NCBI RefSeq assembly: GCF_938017615.1
Contig: NZ_CALIJA010000114.1
Location: forward strand, 1 to 10,060
Reading direction: 5' to 3'
DNA from: an uncultured Campylobacter sp.
GTDB lineage: Bacteria > Campylobacterota > Campylobacteria > Campylobacterales > Campylobacteraceae
Length of the DNA: 10,060 nt
A program made the translations under genes and the position numbers. The notes under the pieces are model-generated. The model had not been told where the DNA came from and ran no database searches. It saw only the letters and a program-made list of their open reading frames with translations. Of this stretch, positions 7,215-10,060 are shown one piece after another (positions within the stretch are counted from its first letter, which is position 1; every line of letters begins with the position of its first letter).

Positions 7215-7820
7215 ATGCAGTTAAAAGAAATTTTAAAAGACATCAAAATCGCCCGCGACAATCTCAAAAACGTGGGCAAAAGCGCCACGATCTTCGGCTC
7301 GGCGCGCTTTAGCGAGGACAATCGCTACGTAAAAGACGCGCAAAAGCTCTGCGAAGGGCTCGCCGATTTAGGATACTCGATCATCACCGGAGGAGGAGGC
7401 GGCATTATGCAAGGCGCCAACCGAGGCGCATTTGCGAGAGCAAGAACGCACAGCGTGGGCTTTAACATCATGCTGCCGTTTGAGCAAAAAAGCAACGGCT
7501 TTTTGACGCAGGGCGCGAAATTTTCGGCATTTGCGCCGCGCAAAGGCGCCCTCATCGAAAACAGCGAAATTTTCGTCATCTTTCCGGGCGGCTTTGGGAC
7601 GCTGGATGAGTTTTTTGAAATTTTAGTGCTGGTGCAGACGGGCTTTAAGCGCGCACAGATCTATCTTTACGACGAGGAATTCTACGCGCCTTTGATGGGG
7701 TTTTTCCGCACCTCGCTGCTAAAATCTGGCGCGATAAACGAAAGCGATCTGCAAAATTTTAAGCTCTGCGACAGCGTGGATGAAATTTTGACGGACGTGC
7801 GACGTAAGGAGAACGAATGA
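7215..7820 (+). CDS. LOG-family protein (TIGR00730), probable nucleoside 5'-monophosphate phosphoribohydrolase
   Basis: Rossmann-fold protein of 201 residues in the family often mislabelled lysine decarboxylase. Characterised members cleave the base from (modified) purine nucleoside monophosphates. Visible motifs: FGSAR at 27-31, the glycine-rich GGGGGIM at 59-65, PRKGAL at 108-113 and the signature PGGFGTLDE at 124-132 with catalytic E132 and partner R109. The physiological substrate in Campylobacter is not known to me. The ATG at 7215 has no recognisable Shine-Dalgarno (AAGATAGATTAATC precedes it), so initiation may be weak. The stop overlaps the mnmA start as ATGA. The same LOG-mnmA pairing occurs, from memory, in C. 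jejuni (Cj0054c-Cj0053c). Confidence 0.88.
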   Translation: MQLKEILKDIKIARDNLKNVGKSATIFGSARFSEDNRYVKDAQKLCEGLADLGYSIITGGGGGIMQGANRGAFARARTHSVGFNIMLPFEQKSNGFLTQGAKFSAFAPRKGALIENSEIFVIFPGGFGTLDEFFEILVLVQTGFKRAQIYLYDEEFYAPLMGFFRTSLLKSGAINESDLQNFKLCDSVDEILTDVRRKENE

Positions 7821-8848
7821 AAATTTTAGTCGCGATGAGCGGCGGCGTGGATAGCTCGATGTGCGCGAAGCTGCTGCAGGACGCGGGCCACGAGGTGCAG
7901 GGCTGCTATATGAAGCTGCACGCAAAGCCCGGCTATCACGAGGCAAACATCGCCAAAGTTCGCAAAGTAGGCGAGTTTTTGGATATAAAAATCCACATTT
8001 TGGATCTGCAGGAGGATTTTAATCGCGACGTTTACGAGCCCTTCGTGCAGGCCTATATCGGCGGTCTTACGCCGAATCCCTGCGCTCTGTGTAACCGCCG
8101 CATAAAGCTCGGCAAGCTTTTGGAATTTGCGCGCGAGCAGGGCTTTGAGCGTCTTGCTACGGGGCATTACGTCCGCATCGAGGACGGGCTTTTAAAAGCC
8201 GCTGTAGATCTTAGCAAAGATCAGAGCTATTTTTTAGCAAACATCGATCCTGCCGCGCTTAAATTTATGCTCTTTCCGCTTGGAGGGATGTATAAAAAGG
8301 ACGTCAAAGAGGCCGCGCGCACCTATGCGGAGCTTTCGCAGATCGCTTCTGCGAGCGAAAGCAGCGAGATATGTTTTGTGGATACCACCTACATCGACGT
8401 TTTGAACCGTCATACGGGCACCAAAATGCCCGGTATCGTGCGCGACCGCGCGGGCAACGCCATCGGCACTCACGAGGGCTATATGCACTACACGATCGGC
8501 AAGCGCCGCGGTTTTACGGTGCACGGCGCGCATGAGCCGCACTTCGTGTTAAGCATCGACCCGAGCAAAAACGAGATCGTCGTGGGCGGCAAGGACGAGC
8601 TGGCGACCTACGAGTTCGACACCGAAAATTTCAACGCCTTTTTAAGCAGGGATGAAATTTTAAATATGCCGGGTCTCGGCGTTAAGATCCGCTACCGCAG
8701 TGCCAAACTCCCCGTTCAAATTTCGCCTCGCGAAGGGGGCGGGGTACATGCCGCGCTGTCCATGCCCGCAGCAGGCATCGCTCCGGCACAGCTCGCGGTT
8801 TTTTACGACGAGCGCGACCGCGTAGTAGCAAGCGGATTTATAAAATAG
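7817..8848 (+). CDS. mnmA: tRNA-specific 2-thiouridylase MnmA
   Basis: Cytosolic ATP-pyrophosphatase enzyme that adds the 2-thio group to wobble uridine 34 of tRNAs for Lys, Glu and Gln, taking sulfur through a persulfide relay. It has 343 residues. The PP-loop SGGVDSS is at 8-14, the catalytic cysteine C92 is in ALCNRRIK (E. coli C102), ATGHYVR is at 114-120, DQSYFL at 135-140, and the persulfide cysteine C186 is in SSEICFV (E. coli C199). An additional cysteine, C89, sits three residues before C92. The C-terminal beta domain is complete through residue 343. AAGGAG at 7806-7811 lies 5 bases before the ATG, and the start overlaps the upstream stop by 4 bp, so it is coupled to the LOG gene. 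It is normal in every respect. Confidence 0.96.
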   Translation: MKILVAMSGGVDSSMCAKLLQDAGHEVQGCYMKLHAKPGYHEANIAKVRKVGEFLDIKIHILDLQEDFNRDVYEPFVQAYIGGLTPNPCALCNRRIKLGKLLEFAREQGFERLATGHYVRIEDGLLKAAVDLSKDQSYFLANIDPAALKFMLFPLGGMYKKDVKEAARTYAELSQIASASESSEICFVDTTYIDVLNRHTGTKMPGIVRDRAGNAIGTHEGYMHYTIGKRRGFTVHGAHEPHFVLSIDPSKNEIVVGGKDELATYEFDTENFNAFLSRDEILNMPGLGVKIRYRSAKLPVQISPREGGGVHAALSMPAAGIAPAQLAVFYDERDRVVASGFIK

Positions 8849-9193
8849 CGCTTCACATCCGATGCTCGCTTTCGGCGCCGCTTGGGCCTCATCTGCTCGC
8901 AAAACGGCACTTTGATCGCGCCGCTTGATATGCACCCACTCTATTAAATTTCATATCAAAAAAGGAATTTACGCTTTTGAATCCAAGCCGCTAAATTTTA
9001 TCTTGCGAGCTCGGCGAGCAAGTTTTATGCGCGTAGCTTTACGATTAAGCCTTTTAAATTTACGCTCTGTCGCCGCGTTGCCCGCACTGCTAGCAAAAAT
9101 TTACGAAAGCTGCGGTGCTAAAATAAAATTTACGGCGACGCCTTATCCAAGCGCGCCGCGACGCAAAGATCGCGGCCGATACAAGATATTTCG

Positions 9194-9213
9194 TGCGCTG
9201 TCGCGACGGCGCA
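9194..9213. repeat. GC-rich 8-bp hairpin with CGCG loop
   Basis: TGCGCTGT (9194-9201), CGCG, ACGGCGCA (9206-9213) pairs over 8 bp with one G-T wobble. A smaller palindrome, ATCG-CGGC-CGAT, lies just upstream at about 9168-9180. Neither is followed by a T run on either strand, so it is not an ordinary terminator. Confidence 0.35.
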
Positions 9214-9290
9214 AAACGAAATTTGCGCACCCGCTCTAAAGGAATTTGCGATGAAATTTCTAAACCTACGCTAGAGCCCACGACTACATT

Positions 9291-9307
9291 TAAATTTTAA
9301 AAATTTA
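9291..9307. repeat. AT-only palindrome between convergent genes
   Basis: TAAATTTT, A, AAAATTTA: 8-bp arms around one base, between the mnmA side and the end of the minus-strand gene. It lacks GC pairs and would be a weak stem; a role in bidirectional termination is possible but unsupported. Confidence 0.25.
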
Positions 9308-9373
9308 TGCCGAAATAAAATCAAATTTAAAATTTAGCAGCACTTTCCATGCTCGAATTGTGCTCAAATCGCC

Positions 9374-10060
9374 CTAAAATTCCACCCGCGTCTTTACCTC
9401 GAAAAGTAGCTCGCCATCCACCGCCTCAAGCCCGCCGCTCTTTATCATCTCACGAATTTTACTCGTGCCAAAGCTACTTTTTTGAAGCAAAATTTCAACC
9501 AAATCTAGATCCCTGATCTCATAAATGCAGCGATCTATCAGTTGCGAAGAGCCCAGATCGTCGAAATAGAAAAATCGCCCGCCATTTGAATAGACCCAGC
9601 CGTATAGCCCGCCGTGCACGCCGCCGACCCTGCGCCACTCGTGCGGCAGCTCGAGCGCGAAAAGTCCGCTTTTGCGAGCGACCAGCCTGCGAGTGCTGCG
9701 ACCGCCGCCCCAAACATCCGCGCGCTCCAAAAAATATATCCGCTCCCCGCTTTGAAACACGCTGCCGCTAAGCGCGTGAACTTCGCCCGCAAAGGGGTTG
9801 TCTGCCGCGCGCTTTTGCTTTCCGTCATTCTCGTCAAAATAGTAGATGCCGTCTGGGGAGGCAAAAAGCAGATGGTTTGAGTGCGCGAGCTGCCTATTTA
9901 GCGGAGTATATGGCGCGGCGGCGGGATCAAATTTCAGATCGTTCGCAAAAACGTCACCGCCTTTCGCATCCCACAAAAAATAGCTCAACCGCTGCCTAAA
10001 AAGATCGTAATGCCCGCCGTTATCCCGAGCGTCAAGGCGTAGATTTTTAAAATACACGTT
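9374..10060 (-). CDS. Hypothetical protein with DKNYY-like aromatic repeats, 5' end outside window
   Basis: The frame is open to the window edge, so the true start is probably beyond 10060; a GTG at 10057 is possible but has no visible context. The 227 residues seen are rich in Tyr, Phe, Asp and Gly and contain loosely repeating blocks: LLFASPDGIYYFDENDG (63-79), GERIYFLER (104-112) and LYGWVYSNGGRFFYFDDLG (151-169). Such blocks recall DKNYY-family proteins or blade-like beta repeats, known in Campylobacter and Fusobacterium as proteins of unknown function. No membrane segment is seen in this portion. The C-terminal 50 residues (ILLQKSSFGTSKIREMIKSGG...) look helical and distinct from the repeats. 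Convergent with mnmA across a 525-bp gap. I do not recognise a specific function. Confidence 0.65.
   Translation of the reverse strand, partial: NVYFKNLRLDARDNGGHYDLFRQRLSYFLWDAKGGDVFANDLKFDPAAAPYTPLNRQLAHSNHLLFASPDGIYYFDENDGKQKRAADNPFAGEVHALSGSVFQSGERIYFLERADVWGGGRSTRRLVARKSGLFALELPHEWRRVGGVHGGLYGWVYSNGGRFFYFDDLGSSQLIDRCIYEIRDLDLVEILLQKSSFGTSKIREMIKSGGLEAVDGELLFEVKTRVEF

Larger units (their letters stand above)
8849..9373. other. 525-bp gap between convergent genes, no convincing gene
   Basis: The first 390 bp are as GC-rich as coding DNA, the last 130 bp AT-rich. Open frames exist (for example 8925-9239 plus, TTG start, Arg-rich) but have no ribosome site and no family resemblance. AAAGGA before an ATG at 9251 looks like a good initiation signal, yet the frame ends after seven codons. 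About thirteen AAATTT/GAATTT sites are scattered through it. It could be a decayed gene or a non-coding RNA region; nothing decides between these. Confidence 0.5.

Noticed and set aside
9002..9022. Terminator after mnmA (CTTGC ... GCAAG followed by TTTT)
   Set aside because: Only 5 bp, about 150 bp past the stop codon, with a short T run; too weak to call.
8925..9239. 104-codon plus-strand frame after mnmA
   Set aside because: TTG start with no ribosome site, Arg/Ala/Leu-rich product without recognisable motifs, and competing frames on the other strand.
9090..9281. 63-codon minus-strand frame in the same gap
   Set aside because: No ribosome site seen, basic low-quality product and no family resemblance.
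9339..9364. Hairpin AGCAC ... GTGCT beside the right-hand gene's stop
   Set aside because: A 5-bp stem with a 16-base loop is likely by chance and lacks a T tract.

Overview
The window looks like chromosome from a Campylobacter. The 16S rRNA fragment, the AAATTT-rich base usage, an aminofutalosine-type menaquinone deaminase and the gene order all point there. The order sppA / amidohydrolase / aroQ / M24 peptidase / folK / FlhG-like ATPase / LOG-family protein / mnmA follows, from memory, the C. jejuni Cj0068-Cj0053c neighbourhood. The flagellar genes found there (flhF, fliA, fliM, fliY and others) are missing here. A fairly GC-rich Campylobacter without flagella, such as C. gracilis, is the best guess. 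The species is an inference, not something read directly.

Layout. Positions 1 to about 905 are the 5' part of a 16S rRNA gene on the minus strand, cut by the window edge. Positions 906-1629 hold a long, structured rRNA leader and its probable promoter (TATAAT on the minus strand at 1409-1414). Next, transcribed toward the rRNA, come sppA (signal peptide peptidase, 1630-2502) and an overlapping upstream aminodeoxyfutalosine deaminase-like gene (2490-3707). A divergent promoter region (3708-3879) separates these from a plus-strand operon: aroQ (3880-4347), an M24 aminopeptidase with a TTG start (4360-5385), folK (5382-5933) and a FlhG/MinD-like ATPase (5915-7099). The last three genes are joined by 4-bp and 19-bp overlaps. 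After a 115-bp AT-rich gap comes a second pair with a 4-bp overlap, a LOG-family nucleotide hydrolase (7215-7820) and mnmA (7817-8848). Positions 8849-9373 hold no convincing gene. The right end is a partial minus-strand gene for an aromatic-rich repeat protein (9374-10060).

The genes are mostly housekeeping: menaquinone (deaminase), chorismate/aromatics (AroQ), folate (FolK), envelope protein quality control (SppA), peptide turnover (M24) and tRNA wobble thiolation (MnmA).

The unusual part is the FlhG-like ATPase. It sits where the flagellar genes would start, but its partner flhF is absent. The aspartate at the MinD D40 position is replaced, the N-terminal FlhF-activating segment is absent, and about 147 residues of Asn/Ser-rich low-complexity sequence interrupt the ATPase domain. 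That insert's DNA carries 12 RAATTY hexamers, all in the same codon phase. It looks like a remnant or repurposed protein left after loss of the flagellar block. A second notable item is the 16S leader, where six hairpins and a long-range 9-bp pairing can be drawn.
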